This document shows, piece after piece, positions 14,779 to 23,434 of a stretch of 37,970 bases of DNA; position 1 is the first letter of the stretch, and each line of letters opens with the position of its first letter. Under the pieces are notes generated by a model. That model was given only the letters and a program-made list of their open reading frames with translations, was not told the DNA's origin and ran no database searches. This stretch comes from Planctomycetaceae bacterium. Lineage in GTDB: Bacteria; Planctomycetota; Planctomycetia; Planctomycetales; Planctomycetaceae. The position numbers and the translations under genes were made by a program. The stretch is from NCBI GenBank assembly GCA_029259845.1, contig JAJDEI010000269.1:1-37970 (forward strand), in the 5' to 3' direction.

Positions 14779-16989
14779 TCACAACAACTTCCACAACTCG
14801 CCCAATGACGTCACCGGCGGCCCGCAGGCCATGTCGCGGCACACGTAGACGGTTGTCTGGCCGTCGCGGGCCGTTCGTCCTTCCAGCAAGGGACGCAGCA
14901 CCTCCGGCAACTCATCGTCCGAGACGTTTGCCGGACGGCGAGCCACGAGCTTGTTCGGCAGAAAGCGGCCATGCACTGCGGCGAGCCACGCATCCCCCTG
15001 CGAGGCATCTTCGCCGTCCACCAGTACGATCTCCAGCGACGGTCCCAACAGGGCGTCCCACGCCAACAGGGCCTGTCCGGCTGCGCGGGGATGCTCGGCG
15101 AGCAGACCGGACAGCGTCTCCAACGTGCGGCGGCCCTGTTCGACGAAATCCGTTTCGCCGCACAACCGGCCCAGACGAATGAGTGCCGTTGCCGCCTGCG
15201 CGTTGCCGGATGGTGTCGCGTCGTCCTGCCCGTCTTTGGTGCGGGCGATCAGTTCTTCGTGGTCGTGCGACGTGTAGAAGAAGCCACCACGTTCGGGGTC
15301 GGCGAAGCGGTCATGCATCTGCCGGGCGAGCAGACGCGCCGCTGTCAGGTGCCGGGCGTCGAATGTTGCCTGATACAGATCGACGAGCCCCTCGGTCAGA
15401 GCGGCGTAGTCGTCCAGATAAGCGTTGAACCGGGCCCGGCCATCCTTGTAGGAGTGCAGCAAATAAGTTTCCTCGTTTCGCATGTTCTCCAGAATGAAGT
15501 CTGCCGCTCGAACCGCCGCCGCGGCATATCGATCATCGCCCAGCACCTGCGACGCCTGCGCCAACGCGGAGATCATCCAGCCGTTCCAGGCGACAAGCAC
15601 CTTGTCATCGCGTCCCGGCTTAGTTCTCTCCTCGCGGGCCTCCCACAACGTCTGCCGGCAGCGAGCCAGTGTGGACGCCAATTCATCGGGATCGATTTCG
15701 AGGACGCGAGCCGCTTCGGCTTGCGATTTCGGACGGTTGAGAATGTTCGTCCCTTCCCAGTTACCGTCCGGAGTCACGTCGTAACAGTACTTGAACACCC
15801 CGGCCTCTTCGTCCGGCAACAGGTCATCGATCTCGCCCTCCGACCAGACGAAAAACTTGCCTTCCTCCCCTTCGCTGTCCGCATCCTGCGTCGCACAGAA
15901 CCCGCCCTCCGGCAGCTGCATTTCCCGCAAGACATAAGCGAGCGTCTCCCTGACGACTCTGAATGGCCACGGCTCGAACGGCCGCGGCTCCTCCGATCCA
16001 TCGCTTCGCAGCGCCTGCCCCAGCTCCAGATACGCGGGCACCAACAGGGCGTTGTCGTACAGCATTTTCTCGAAATGAGGCACCAGCCAACGGGCATCGG
16101 TCGAGTAGCGATGGAAGCCGCCACCCAGGTGGTCGAAGAGTCCTCCGCGCGCCATCTTGTCGAGAGTTAACGTAACGACATCGAGCGATTCTCCGGCTTC
16201 GCGTCCCGCTGATTGGGTCTCGCGTGCCACGGCTTCGGCCGGTCGGACCGCTCCGGCCGCTGTGTGACCATCCGACGCCGAAGCAGCGGCCCCAAACCGC
16301 CGCCAACACCTCAAGAGCACCCTCACGTCCATCGTGTGCAGAAACTTGGGTGCTCCTCCGAATCCGCCATGTGTGCGGTCTGCCGATTGCAACAACTCCC
16401 GCATCGCCCTCCGTAACACGTCCTCATCGAGCGACATCCGGGCGAACCGCGGAGCCGCCATCCGTCCGACCGCTTCCACCAGCGACTTCGCACTCGTCGT
16501 GACTTCATCCCGGCGACCGGTCCAGATCTCGTGCATCTTCCGCAGAATGTCACGAAACCCGGGCATGCCCCGTTGCGACGTCGGCGGCCAGTAGGTCCCC
16601 CCGTAAAACGGCTCCCGCTGCGGTGTCAGGAACACCGACATCGGCCAACCGCCCCGCTGCGTCATCAACTGCACGGCCGTCATGTAAATCTGATCGACAT
16701 CCGGCCGCTCCTCACGGTCCACCTTCACGTTGATGAAGTGTTCGTTCATCAGCGCGGCGATCTCGTCGTTCTCGAAGCTCTCGTGCTCCATCACGTGGCA
16801 CCAGTGACAGGCGCTATACCCCACCGAGAGGAACACCGGCTTGTCCTCCGCCTCCGCCCTCGCAAACGCCTCATCACCCCACGGATACCAGTCCACCGGG
16901 TTGTGCGCATGCTGCAGCAGATACGGACTCGTCTCGTTGATGAGACGGTTGGGATCGGGATTGTGACGTTGCGGTGCGTCGGCGGGCAT
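14779..16989 (-). CDS. DUF255/thioredoxin-fold protein with (alpha/alpha)6 barrel (YyaL/SSP411 family), 736 aa
   Basis: A cytoplasmic protein of the conserved YyaL/spermatogenesis-associated protein 20 family. Residues 14-180 are the DUF255 thioredoxin-like domain, with [21 protein letters not shown] and the redox-like motif [14 protein letters not shown] (Cys 61, Cys 64). The rest (about 200-720) is a six-hairpin barrel like that of N-acylglucosamine 2-epimerases ([24 protein letters not shown]). The enzymatic role of the family is not established. The ATG at 16989 is chosen over 17037 because [10 protein letters not shown] leads straight into the domain. It follows the small membrane-protein gene by about 22 bp and is probably the last gene of that operon. 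Confidence 0.92.
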   Translation of the reverse strand: MPADAPQRHNPDPNRLINETSPYLLQHAHNPVDWYPWGDEAFARAEAEDKPVFLSVGYSACHWCHVMEHESFENDEIAALMNEHFINVKVDREERPDVDQIYMTAVQLMTQRGGWPMSVFLTPQREPFYGGTYWPPTSQRGMPGFRDILRKMHEIWTGRRDEVTTSAKSLVEAVGRMAAPRFARMSLDEDVLRRAMRELLQSADRTHGGFGGAPKFLHTMDVRVLLRCWRRFGAAASASDGHTAAGAVRPAEAVARETQSAGREAGESLDVVTLTLDKMARGGLFDHLGGGFHRYSTDARWLVPHFEKMLYDNALLVPAYLELGQALRSDGSEEPRPFEPWPFRVVRETLAYVLREMQLPEGGFCATQDADSEGEEGKFFVWSEGEIDDLLPDEEAGVFKYCYDVTPDGNWEGTNILNRPKSQAEAARVLEIDPDELASTLARCRQTLWEAREERTKPGRDDKVLVAWNGWMISALAQASQVLGDDRYAAAAVRAADFILENMRNEETYLLHSYKDGRARFNAYLDDYAALTEGLVDLYQATFDARHLTAARLLARQMHDRFADPERGGFFYTSHDHEELIARTKDGQDDATPSGNAQAATALIRLGRLCGETDFVEQGRRTLETLSGLLAEHPRAAGQALLAWDALLGPSLEIVLVDGEDASQGDAWLAAVHGRFLPNKLVARRPANVSDDELPEVLRPLLEGRTARDGQTTVYVCRDMACGPPVTSLGELWKLL

Positions 16990-17011
16990 GAACAGGAAAT
17001 CCTCACTTCTG

Positions 17012-17218
17012 TCAGATGAACAAACGAGCGATTTCAATCATGGGCCGATAGGCAATTCTGATCGGTTCAATCAACCAGACGGGCGTGTGTTGATGAATGA
17101 AATGGCTCCGCAGGATCAACTCGTCCACAATGATGGCCAAGCCAAACCCAAAATAGACGACGCACAGGCCCAGCAGCAGCGGCATGACGAAGCTGGGATG
17201 CTCCTTTTCCTCAATCAT
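17012..17218 (-). CDS. Small single-pass membrane protein, 68 aa, overlapping the upstream gene
   Basis: Begins [36 protein letters not shown]: an acidic N-terminus followed by one strong membrane helix (residues 12-34), then a polar C-terminal segment and a second weakly hydrophobic end. Its ATG lies inside the last codons of the BRCT-MerR-TPR gene (8-nt overlap including the TGA), so it is probably translated by coupling. The open frame extends further upstream but that part is antisense-like shadow of the TPR gene. No family recognised. The N-terminal half looks like small planctomycete membrane proteins; this is inference. Confidence 0.6.
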   Translation of the reverse strand: MIEEKEHPSFVMPLLLGLCVVYFGFGLAIIVDELILRSHFIHQHTPVWLIEPIRIAYRPMIEIARLFI

Positions 17219-18455
17219 CCGTCTCCGACCCCAGTGCCAACCGCTGCCGCGCCGTGTCGGCCCACGGGCCGCGGGAATCGTGCTCCAGATACGCCTTCCA
17301 ATGATGGGCCGCCTCGTCCCCGCGCCCCCGTTCGTGCAGAACTTCGGCCTTGTGATAGTGGGCTTCGGCGTAGTCGGGATGCACGTCCAAGGCGATGTCC
17401 AGCGCATCGAGCGCAGCTTCCGGCTCTCCCAGTTCGCGATGCAGACAACCGATCTGCGTCCACGCTTCGAGGTACTCGTGGTCCTCCTCAGCGGCGACAT
17501 AGTATCGCTCCAGCGCAGCACGTAACTCGTGCTGCCGATACAGGCACTCTGCCAAATGGAAGTGTGCCTCCGGATTCGTCGGCTCGCTCATCAGGCACAG
17601 ACGGAACGACTCCATCGCCCGCTCGACCTCGCCGTCCGTGTACAGCCGGCAGCCTTCGACGAACCAGTCCCGGGCCGACCAATGATCGGCCCGCGCGACC
17701 TGCAAGAACGGGACAGACGGCTGATGGTCCGGTTCCGGCGTCTCCTCGGAATGTGCTGGTGTCTCCTGCGGGTCGAAGTCGAACAGCCGCTGACCGTCCG
17801 CTGGGGTGATGAACCCGTGCTCATCGCGGGCCAGAACGTGCTTGTCGCGCGCCAACAGTTCGAGCTGTTCCAGCGGACGCTCGCCGCCGCCCCACCGCTC
17901 CGGCAGCCCGCGCAGGCTCCGTTCGATCTCCTGCCGCGGCACGCCTGCTTCCAGCAACTGCGAAAGCGTGCGGGCTCCGTTGACCTCGCGGAAATCAAAA
18001 TGCGGCAACCGATAAATCTTCTGCACCGGTCGAATCAGCCCGGCCCGTTCCCACCCGCGAATCACAGCCACCGGCACATCCAACAGCCGGCTCAGCATGG
18101 CGGGCGTGTACAGCCGCCGAATCTCATCCCGCCGCTCCGACAAGCCGATTAGATGCAGAAAGTCCACCTCATTGACAACGCGAATGTCGGCCCAGTCATC
18201 ATTCCACTCCGTCACCTGCCGCAACTTGACAGACGGCTGCCCATCATCTTCCAGCGGCCACCCCTCCTCACCAACGACCAGCATGGTCGTCTGCCGGCTA
18301 ACGTGCTCGGCCGCCTCACCCCCATGTTCGACGACCAACCTCGCCGCCTGTGCATGTGTCATTGACCCCAACGTCCCGGTGAACGCCACCCGCTCTCCCT
18401 GCAAAGGCAGCGAACTCGTGAGGGAAGGCACAGGTGAGGTCTCAGAATCAGACAT
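17211..18455 (-). CDS. BRCT-MerR-TPR fusion protein, 414 aa
   Basis: Three modules are visible. Residues 18-105 read as a BRCT domain like that of NAD-dependent DNA ligase (QGERVAFTGTLGSMTHAQAARLV, HGGEAAEHVSRQTTMLVVGE, FLHLIGLSE). Residues 115-185 form a MerR-type winged helix (YTPAMLSRLLDVPVAVIRGWERAGLIRPVQKIYRLPHFDF, ARTLSQLLEAGV). From 260 to about 400 there are at least four TPR units (for example EAHFHLAECLYRQHELRAALERYYVAA). A Glu/Pro-rich linker joins the last two. The mix suggests a DNA-associated scaffold or regulator, not a classic metal sensor. The next gene starts inside its end. Upstream, 18456-18581 holds a palindrome; the start at 18455 follows no strong site. Confidence 0.85.
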   Translation of the reverse strand: MSDSETSPVPSLTSSLPLQGERVAFTGTLGSMTHAQAARLVVEHGGEAAEHVSRQTTMLVVGEEGWPLEDDGQPSVKLRQVTEWNDDWADIRVVNEVDFLHLIGLSERRDEIRRLYTPAMLSRLLDVPVAVIRGWERAGLIRPVQKIYRLPHFDFREVNGARTLSQLLEAGVPRQEIERSLRGLPERWGGGERPLEQLELLARDKHVLARDEHGFITPADGQRLFDFDPQETPAHSEETPEPDHQPSVPFLQVARADHWSARDWFVEGCRLYTDGEVERAMESFRLCLMSEPTNPEAHFHLAECLYRQHELRAALERYYVAAEEDHEYLEAWTQIGCLHRELGEPEAALDALDIALDVHPDYAEAHYHKAEVLHERGRGDEAAHHWKAYLEHDSRGPWADTARQRLALGSETDD

Positions 18456-18532
18456 TGCGGGCTAAACAGAAAACACACCCGCAGCATACCGCGCCGCGGT
18501 CAACAGCTCCAACCGTCGAGCGTCCCCCGCTT

Positions 18533-18555
18533 AGCCGCACATTTCAAATGTGCGG
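18533..18555. repeat. Perfect palindrome GCCGCACATTT/AAATGTGCGGC
   Basis: Eleven-bp arms around one base, in the short gap between the LRR permease stop and the next gene start. As RNA it would form a hairpin of about seven pairs. There is no T tract on either side, so it may be a repeat element or a terminator after the ABC operon. Confidence 0.6.
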
Positions 18556-18581
18556 CGACACGACGGCCGCGCAAAGCCGCC

Positions 18582-20858
18582 TCAGCGATCAAGCATGCCG
18601 AACTCAACCGTGCCCCAGCGTCGCCAGGCGTATGCCAGCCACAGGCAAACGGCAGCGAACAACCCTCCCAGCAGCAGGGCGACATGGACGCCCGTCACCG
18701 ATGACGCAACATCCGGCTTGCCGATGGTCACAGCAATGAACAGAGCCGTGCCCGCAAAATAGGCCACTGCGACGACCAGAAACACGACCCACATCCGCCG
18801 AACCAGCAGCATCCACATGGTGAAGGCGTACAAGCCGACGAGAAAGATCGCACTCAGCGCGGCGACGCCTGCCGCCACCATCAGGAACGAACCGAGGGAA
18901 GGGGTGATGAAGATGAGACCCCCCCCGACCCCCAGGAACAGCAGCCCCATCGGTACGAAATCCCGAGCGATGCCGAGAAACGTCAGCCGACGGAGGTGTT
19001 GCCGTGTCAGGGGCCGCAGCGACTCGGTCACCAGGATGGGCACCCGCTGCCTCCAACTGTTGCTGATTTGGAAGACGCCCATGACCGGCACCATCATCAT
19101 GGCCGGCACAATCGCCGAAAGGAGACCGCCAGACCCCGGTTCAAACATGCCTGGCGACAGGAAGCCGCTCCAATGGAACCCTGCGAACAAGAGAAACATC
19201 GGGACCGCCATGTAAACCGCGAACATTCTGGTTTGCATCACTCCCGCCCGCCACAGCCTGAGAGAGATCGTGTGCGCTTCACGAGGCTGCCCCAGCGCAG
19301 CGTCTAGAAAGCGGCGCTGCACGCGCATCCAGATAGAGCCCCCGACGTAGCCGGGCATGTTCATTTGCAGGTCCGCCTGCTGCCGGGCATAGTCGCCCCA
19401 TGTGAGCGCCACCGTGACCCCCGCAGCGGCAAATCGCTGCGCCTCGCCGGAGTAACGACGGCTCCACATCAGGATTCCCGCCCCTCCCAACAACAGCAGC
19501 AACAGGGAGGCCGGCCAACCGGCATCTCCAAGCAGGAAGGCGTCAATCGTTGCTGCGGGGGAAGAAAACTGCATGGCGACAGCGCCGGCGACGAGCATCA
19601 CCGCTGCCACCGAGAAGGCCCACTGTTGTTTCTTCCCCCAACGTGCGACGTTTGCGACGTTCATGGGGAGATAGGAAATAAAGCAGTACCCCAACCCCAG
19701 GATGGCGGCGAGACTCGCGGTCACGAAACTGAGGCTCGGCAGCAGGGCCGCATCGTGAGAAACAAACAACGCCGTCAGCCCGGTGATCTGGACCGACAGC
19801 AGCCCGAGCGGAATCTGCAGGTGGGCCTTCTCAAACCGGGGCATCAAATGGGCCGCCGGCAGCGAGAACTGCGCCAACGTGTGCAGACACAACAGGACGC
19901 TTAAAACCATACTGGCTTGCAGCCCCATCCACACGGTCGTCACCGCACGCGCCACACTGTAGAAGCCGCGCCGTACCCGGACATCCGGCAACAGTGCTCG
20001 CAGTTTGTCCACAGGCACGGTGTACGGACCTCGACTGCCCACGTAGACCGTCCGCAGTTGAGGAACGTCGGCCAAAGCCAGAAGCCCGGCATCCGTGACA
20101 CCTTTCTCCGGATCCCCTTCCCGCTCGCCGAAGTTGTCCGGGGAGATCACCAGCGTTCGCAAATGAGGCAAATGCGCGAGGTCGGCCAAGGCCGCGTTGT
20201 CCAGATGTTCAAAGCTCGCCAGGATCAGCGTGTGCAACCGGGGCAGGCTCGCCAGATGATGCAAACCACCGGTGAAGTCACACTGGCTGAGGTCCAGCAC
20301 CTCCAGTTGGGTGAGTCCGCTGAGAGCGGCGAGATCATCCGCGGCAAATCGGTGGAGTGTCCCTTTCCCCGGTCGTGGCTCGGCGAATTTGTCGTAGACT
20401 TGCACGCCGGACAATGACAGTTGCTTGACCTGCGTGAGCCGACTGAGCCGCGCGAGGTCCGTGGGCGTCAGCAACTGACCGTTGTACACGAGAACTTCGA
20501 CGTTGCGGAACTCGTCGACGACATCCAGAACATCCATTTGCTCCGGATCACCGGACGCTTCCCATGCTTGCCGCTCCTCGTTCCAGACGGCCTCGTCCCT
20601 GGTGATGTCCGACCCCAGCCAGTCCAGCCGTAACCCTTTGACGTCGGCTTCAATGCCCCGCTCTCGGACGTAGTTCAACTGCTCCAGACTCTCAATCGTG
20701 GCCCGCGGCAGTTCGACTTCGGGGTGTGACGGAGTCGTCCGATTCCCTCCTCCGACCAGGAACGGCCCGAACAGCAAGGCCAGCCAGCCCAGTCCCAGCA
20801 CCCACACGAGGGGGCGTGTCCAGTACGTCTTGGCGACGGCGAGCAGGCGATTACGCAT
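18582..20858 (-). CDS. ABC-2-type permease with an extracytoplasmic leucine-rich-repeat domain, 758 aa
   Basis: The membrane part of an ABC exporter. One membrane helix (residues 16-36, PLVWVLGLGWLALLFGPFLV) is followed by a large soluble region (about 40-300), and then by many hydrophobic segments to the C-terminus. The soluble region contains leucine-rich repeats: LSRLTQVKQLSLSGVQVY, LSGLTQLEVLDLSQCDF, LASLPRLHTLILASF, LAHLPHLRTLVISPD and LADVPQLRTVYVG. By topology it would face the exterior, while the ATPase works inside. ABC-2 permeases do not usually carry such a domain. It may capture a peptide or cell-wall ligand or dock a partner (inference). The ATG overlaps the ATPase stop by 8 nt. 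Confidence 0.8.
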   Translation of the reverse strand: MRNRLLAVAKTYWTRPLVWVLGLGWLALLFGPFLVGGGNRTTPSHPEVELPRATIESLEQLNYVRERGIEADVKGLRLDWLGSDITRDEAVWNEERQAWEASGDPEQMDVLDVVDEFRNVEVLVYNGQLLTPTDLARLSRLTQVKQLSLSGVQVYDKFAEPRPGKGTLHRFAADDLAALSGLTQLEVLDLSQCDFTGGLHHLASLPRLHTLILASFEHLDNAALADLAHLPHLRTLVISPDNFGEREGDPEKGVTDAGLLALADVPQLRTVYVGSRGPYTVPVDKLRALLPDVRVRRGFYSVARAVTTVWMGLQASMVLSVLLCLHTLAQFSLPAAHLMPRFEKAHLQIPLGLLSVQITGLTALFVSHDAALLPSLSFVTASLAAILGLGYCFISYLPMNVANVARWGKKQQWAFSVAAVMLVAGAVAMQFSSPAATIDAFLLGDAGWPASLLLLLLGGAGILMWSRRYSGEAQRFAAAGVTVALTWGDYARQQADLQMNMPGYVGGSIWMRVQRRFLDAALGQPREAHTISLRLWRAGVMQTRMFAVYMAVPMFLLFAGFHWSGFLSPGMFEPGSGGLLSAIVPAMMMVPVMGVFQISNSWRQRVPILVTESLRPLTRQHLRRLTFLGIARDFVPMGLLFLGVGGGLIFITPSLGSFLMVAAGVAALSAIFLVGLYAFTMWMLLVRRMWVVFLVVAVAYFAGTALFIAVTIGKPDVASSVTGVHVALLLGGLFAAVCLWLAYAWRRWGTVEFGMLDR

Positions 20859-21741
20859 CGTGTAGCTCCAGGAAGATTTCTTCGAGGTTCAAGTTCTCCA
20901 CCGTGACGTCCGCCTGCCATTGGCTCCGCAGGGAGTCCAACAAGTGATCGTTCGCCTTGGGCACAGCGACCAATGCCGTGCGTCCGTCGACCTCCGTCCG
21001 CATGGCTCCCGGCACGGCAAACGTCGACGGCAGGTCGGCAGCCGCGGTGATCCGCAGCCGCTTGACCTGCTCCTTCAGTTCATCGAGTCCGCCGAAAAAG
21101 CTGATGCGGCCGCCCTGCAGGAATGCGACGTGCGTGGCCACGCGCTCCAGGTCGGACGTGATATGCGTCGAGAACAGCACCGTGTGCTGCGCGTCCTGGG
21201 TGATCTCCAGCAGCGACCGCAAGAATTCGCGGCGTGCCTTGGGATCGAGACTGGCGACCGGCTCGTCCAGCACGAGCAACTCCGGACGATGCCCCAACGC
21301 CAACACGAGTGACAGCTTTTGCAGTTGCCCCGTCGACAGCGTACCCACCCGCTGCTCCGGCTCCACCTCCCAGCGCCGCATCAGGTCCTGCACCCAGCGG
21401 GCGTCCCAGTTCGCATAGAACGCAGCGGTGTACTCGACAACCTGCCCCGCCTTCATCCACGCATACAGTTTGGCCTCCTGCGGTGCGTACCCCAGCCGTT
21501 CTTTGGCGTCCGCGCTGAGGTCCCACGGGTCTTCGGCCAAGGTTTGGACGTCACCGTCGTCTACTCGGAGGAGCCCCAGCAGACACTTGATCAGTGTCGA
21601 CTTGCCCGACCCGTTCGTCCCCAGCAATCCCACAACCGCTCCGCGCGGCACGCACAGGTCGACGCCTGTCAGCACCTTCGTCTTGCCGAACCGTTTGTGG
21701 ACATTGGTCGCTTTGATGATGCACTCATTCATGACGGCCAT
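20851..21741 (-). CDS. ABC transporter ATP-binding protein, 296 aa
   Basis: The cytoplasmic ATPase of the exporter encoded in this operon. Walker A is GTNGSGKST, the signature is LSTGQ, Walker B is LLVLDEP, and the switch histidine is in FSTHITSDLE. The C-terminal 80 residues form an extra domain ending in LEEIFLELHDA, as is common in YtrB- and NodI-like proteins. The start is drawn at 21741, though the ATG at 21732 makes an exact ATGA overlap with the GntR stop and may be the real start. Substrate is unknown. Its context with a YtrA-like regulator fits a drug, peptide or envelope-stress exporter. Confidence 0.93.
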   Translation of the reverse strand: MAVMNECIIKATNVHKRFGKTKVLTGVDLCVPRGAVVGLLGTNGSGKSTLIKCLLGLLRVDDGDVQTLAEDPWDLSADAKERLGYAPQEAKLYAWMKAGQVVEYTAAFYANWDARWVQDLMRRWEVEPEQRVGTLSTGQLQKLSLVLALGHRPELLVLDEPVASLDPKARREFLRSLLEITQDAQHTVLFSTHITSDLERVATHVAFLQGGRISFFGGLDELKEQVKRLRITAAADLPSTFAVPGAMRTEVDGRTALVAVPKANDHLLDSLRSQWQADVTVENLNLEEIFLELHDA

Positions 21742-22124
21742 TCTTTCAAGACGGATTTGACGACTGCCTGAATCTGCTCGTCCGTGAGGCCCAACTGCCG
21801 GCCGCGGGTGACCATCGCCTCGACGTGCTGCCGCAGATCGGCCTTCCGTTCAGCGGTGTTTCCGTGCGGCGACGACTCCCGCACGCGCATCCCCTTTCCG
21901 CGAACCCGCTCGACGACCCCTTCTGCCTCCAGCCGCGCGTACGCCTTGGAGACGGTCATCATGTTGATCTCCAGTTCGCCCGCCATCTGCCGCACACTGG
22001 GGAGCAATTCCCCCGCAGACAACTTCCCACCGGCGACAAGCGCCCGCACCTGCGCCATGATCTGCCGATAGATCGGCATCCCGGAGCTGGGGTGAATCTC
22101 AAAACGGAGGGGGCTACTGGCCAT
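21729..22124 (-). CDS. GntR-family regulator, YtrA subfamily, 131 aa
   Basis: A transcription factor with an N-terminal winged helix (residues 15-80: PIYRQIMAQVRALVAGG, LPSVRQMAGELEINMMTVSKAYARLEAEGVVERVRGKGM). The C-terminal part is only about 50 residues and is helical. This short form, without an effector domain, is the YtrA type, which regulates the ABC transporter operon it heads. The ATG at 22124 lies about 20 nt from a predicted transcription start; the -10 box is within an inverted repeat, consistent with repression of its own operon. Its stop overlaps the ATPase start. Confidence 0.92.
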   Translation of the reverse strand: MASSPLRFEIHPSSGMPIYRQIMAQVRALVAGGKLSAGELLPSVRQMAGELEINMMTVSKAYARLEAEGVVERVRGKGMRVRESSPHGNTAERKADLRQHVEAMVTRGRQLGLTDEQIQAVVKSVLKEWPS

Positions 22125-22139
22125 GAGGCTTGTCGCATG

Positions 22140-22179
22140 AGTGTATCACTACAGTAATGCGCGCAGGGCGGTGTGTCAA
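22140..22179 (-). promoter_or_regulatory. Promoter and candidate operator of the GntR-ABC operon
   Basis: On the minus strand TTGACA (22174-22179) is a perfect -35 box. Exactly 17 bp later TACTGT (22151-22156) can serve as -10. Overlapping and following it, AGTGTATCACT (22140-22150) forms an inverted repeat AGTG/CACT, and ACT-AC-AGT makes a second one. A repressor bound there would cover -10 and +1. This predicts autorepression by the encoded GntR protein. Confidence 0.55.
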
Positions 22180-22269
22180 GGGAGCACCTCGGTCGCTCAA
22201 GACAGCCGGAGCGCTGGCCTGCGGTCACGTGCTGTCGTCTCGGCAATTCGCGGGCGTGAGGACAACGAA

Positions 22270-22512
22270 AAGGAAAAGCGGATCGGAACTGATGACGACG
22301 GATTCGCAGTTCACTCGTGCGGCGGTTACAGAACCACTGGAAGCACCCCGGCTGCTCCTCTGGTCAGACAGCGATCTCTGGTGTTTCAGATGTTTCAGCG
22401 ATCTGATCGAACAACGATCGCTCAAGCAGCCGGGGTGCTCGTCGTTTTGAAACCACTTCGTCAACACTCCGCAGCAATCCACCTCGATCCGTTTCCTCCG
22501 CTTTTCCCTTCC
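22270..22512. repeat. Large composite palindrome, about 240 bp
   Basis: Outer arms GGAAAAGCGGA (about 22271) and TCCGCTTTTCCC (about 22496-22507) are complementary and resemble the arms at 12848-12959. Inner arms at 22342-22356 and 22425-22439 are a perfect 15-bp inverted repeat (AGCACCCCGGCTGCT). The centre holds shorter CGATC repeats. No gene is seen, so it is a non-coding palindromic element. Confidence 0.75.
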
Positions 22513-22576
22513 TGTCATTCCTCATTCGTTCGACGAGCGGCGCTGGCAGGTGTGTCGGGCACGGGCGATCACAGCC

Positions 22577-22675
22577 TCCCTCGTTCGCAAGCTTCTGCCT
22601 GGGAACGTGATGCTCGCGAAGCGTCTGCATTCCCAAGCAGAAGCTTGGGGACGAGAGGAGCTTGGGAGCGAGGGA
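22577..22675. repeat. Palindromic element with AAGCTTCTGC arms and TCCCTCG outer ends
   Basis: Outer TCCCTCG (22577-22583) and CGAGGGA (22669-22675) are inverted. Inside, AAGCTTCTGCcTGGGAA (from 22589) pairs with TTCCCAaGCAGAAGCTT (ending 22646). The TTCCCAAGC core links it to the element at 7308-7410. It lies upstream of the end of the Uma2 gene. Confidence 0.7.
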
Positions 22676-22712
22676 TGACACAAACGACCAAGAGAGACGT
22701 CAGCCGGGGCGG

Positions 22713-23297
22713 TCAGACATCCTCGGTCTCCGCCTCGAGTTCGTGCGGCAGGAGTTCGACGACCGGCATCGACCAGCCGGGGATCATCTCGCTAGAGATT
22801 TGATCGCCGGGGCCGAACGACGTCAGGTTGCTGACCGACCGATACACCTGCACGATCTGTCCTTCGGGGATAATGATCCACACCTCCGTCACGCCGTGCC
22901 GGAAGTACTCGCGCGTTTTGCTCATCACTTTGGCGATGCTGTCATGCGGACTGGTGACTTCGATCGCAATGTCCGGGATGAGTTCCCAGTCACCGCTCGG
23001 CGGCGGAGGTTTGTCGACCGGCCACTTTTGGGGTGACACGAAACCGACATCCGGGCGCCGCCGAAGTCTTCGCTTTGAGTCCAGAATGAAAACTAATTCA
23101 GTCGTGACCGTTCCCAGTCCATGCTCGTCGCAATAGGTCGCAAGGCGGCGGCCGAGCAACAGGGCAATCCACGCGGCGTAGGCACTCACATTCTTCTCCA
23201 CGAGTTTCCCGTTGACCATCTCGTACAGCACATCGCCGGTCGGCACGCCGTCGTCCCGCGCGGATTGTTGGGTTGTCAGCACCGTCGACATGGGCAT
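22713..23297 (-). CDS. Uma2-family (DUF820) protein, putative PD-(D/E)XK endonuclease, 194 aa
   Basis: Uma2 proteins share a restriction-endonuclease-like fold and are often amplified in cyanobacteria and planctomycetes; their biological role is not settled. Here LYEMVNGKLVEK is the N-terminal motif, RPDVGFVSPQ holds the first acidic residue, and WELIPDIAIEVTSPHDSIAKVMSKTREY contains the D-(X)n-ExV catalytic pattern and the conserved K. The terminal part (VTEVWIIIPEGQIVQVYRS) completes the fold. The start is set at the ATG at 23297 (MPMSTVL); ATGs at 23291 and 23342 are also possible. It is divergent from glyA with 137 bp between, where both promoters should be. Confidence 0.85.
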   Translation of the reverse strand: MPMSTVLTTQQSARDDGVPTGDVLYEMVNGKLVEKNVSAYAAWIALLLGRRLATYCDEHGLGTVTTELVFILDSKRRLRRRPDVGFVSPQKWPVDKPPPPSGDWELIPDIAIEVTSPHDSIAKVMSKTREYFRHGVTEVWIIIPEGQIVQVYRSVSNLTSFGPGDQISSEMIPGWSMPVVELLPHELEAETEDV

Positions 23298-23434
23298 GTC
23301 TCTGCGATCGTTGAGGCTCAGAATCTCGATGAACTCCAGCATAACCACCGCTGAAGGGGCACGGTAGCCTTCGTCATCGGCACGGACTATAAGGGGGCCA
23401 AACCGACTTTCCACGACACTCAGGAGCCGTCGCC

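Noticed and set aside
14459..14848. 129-codon plus-strand frame after the RHH gene
   Set aside because: It has no ribosome binding site, overlaps the 3' end of the DUF255 gene and includes the direct repeat.
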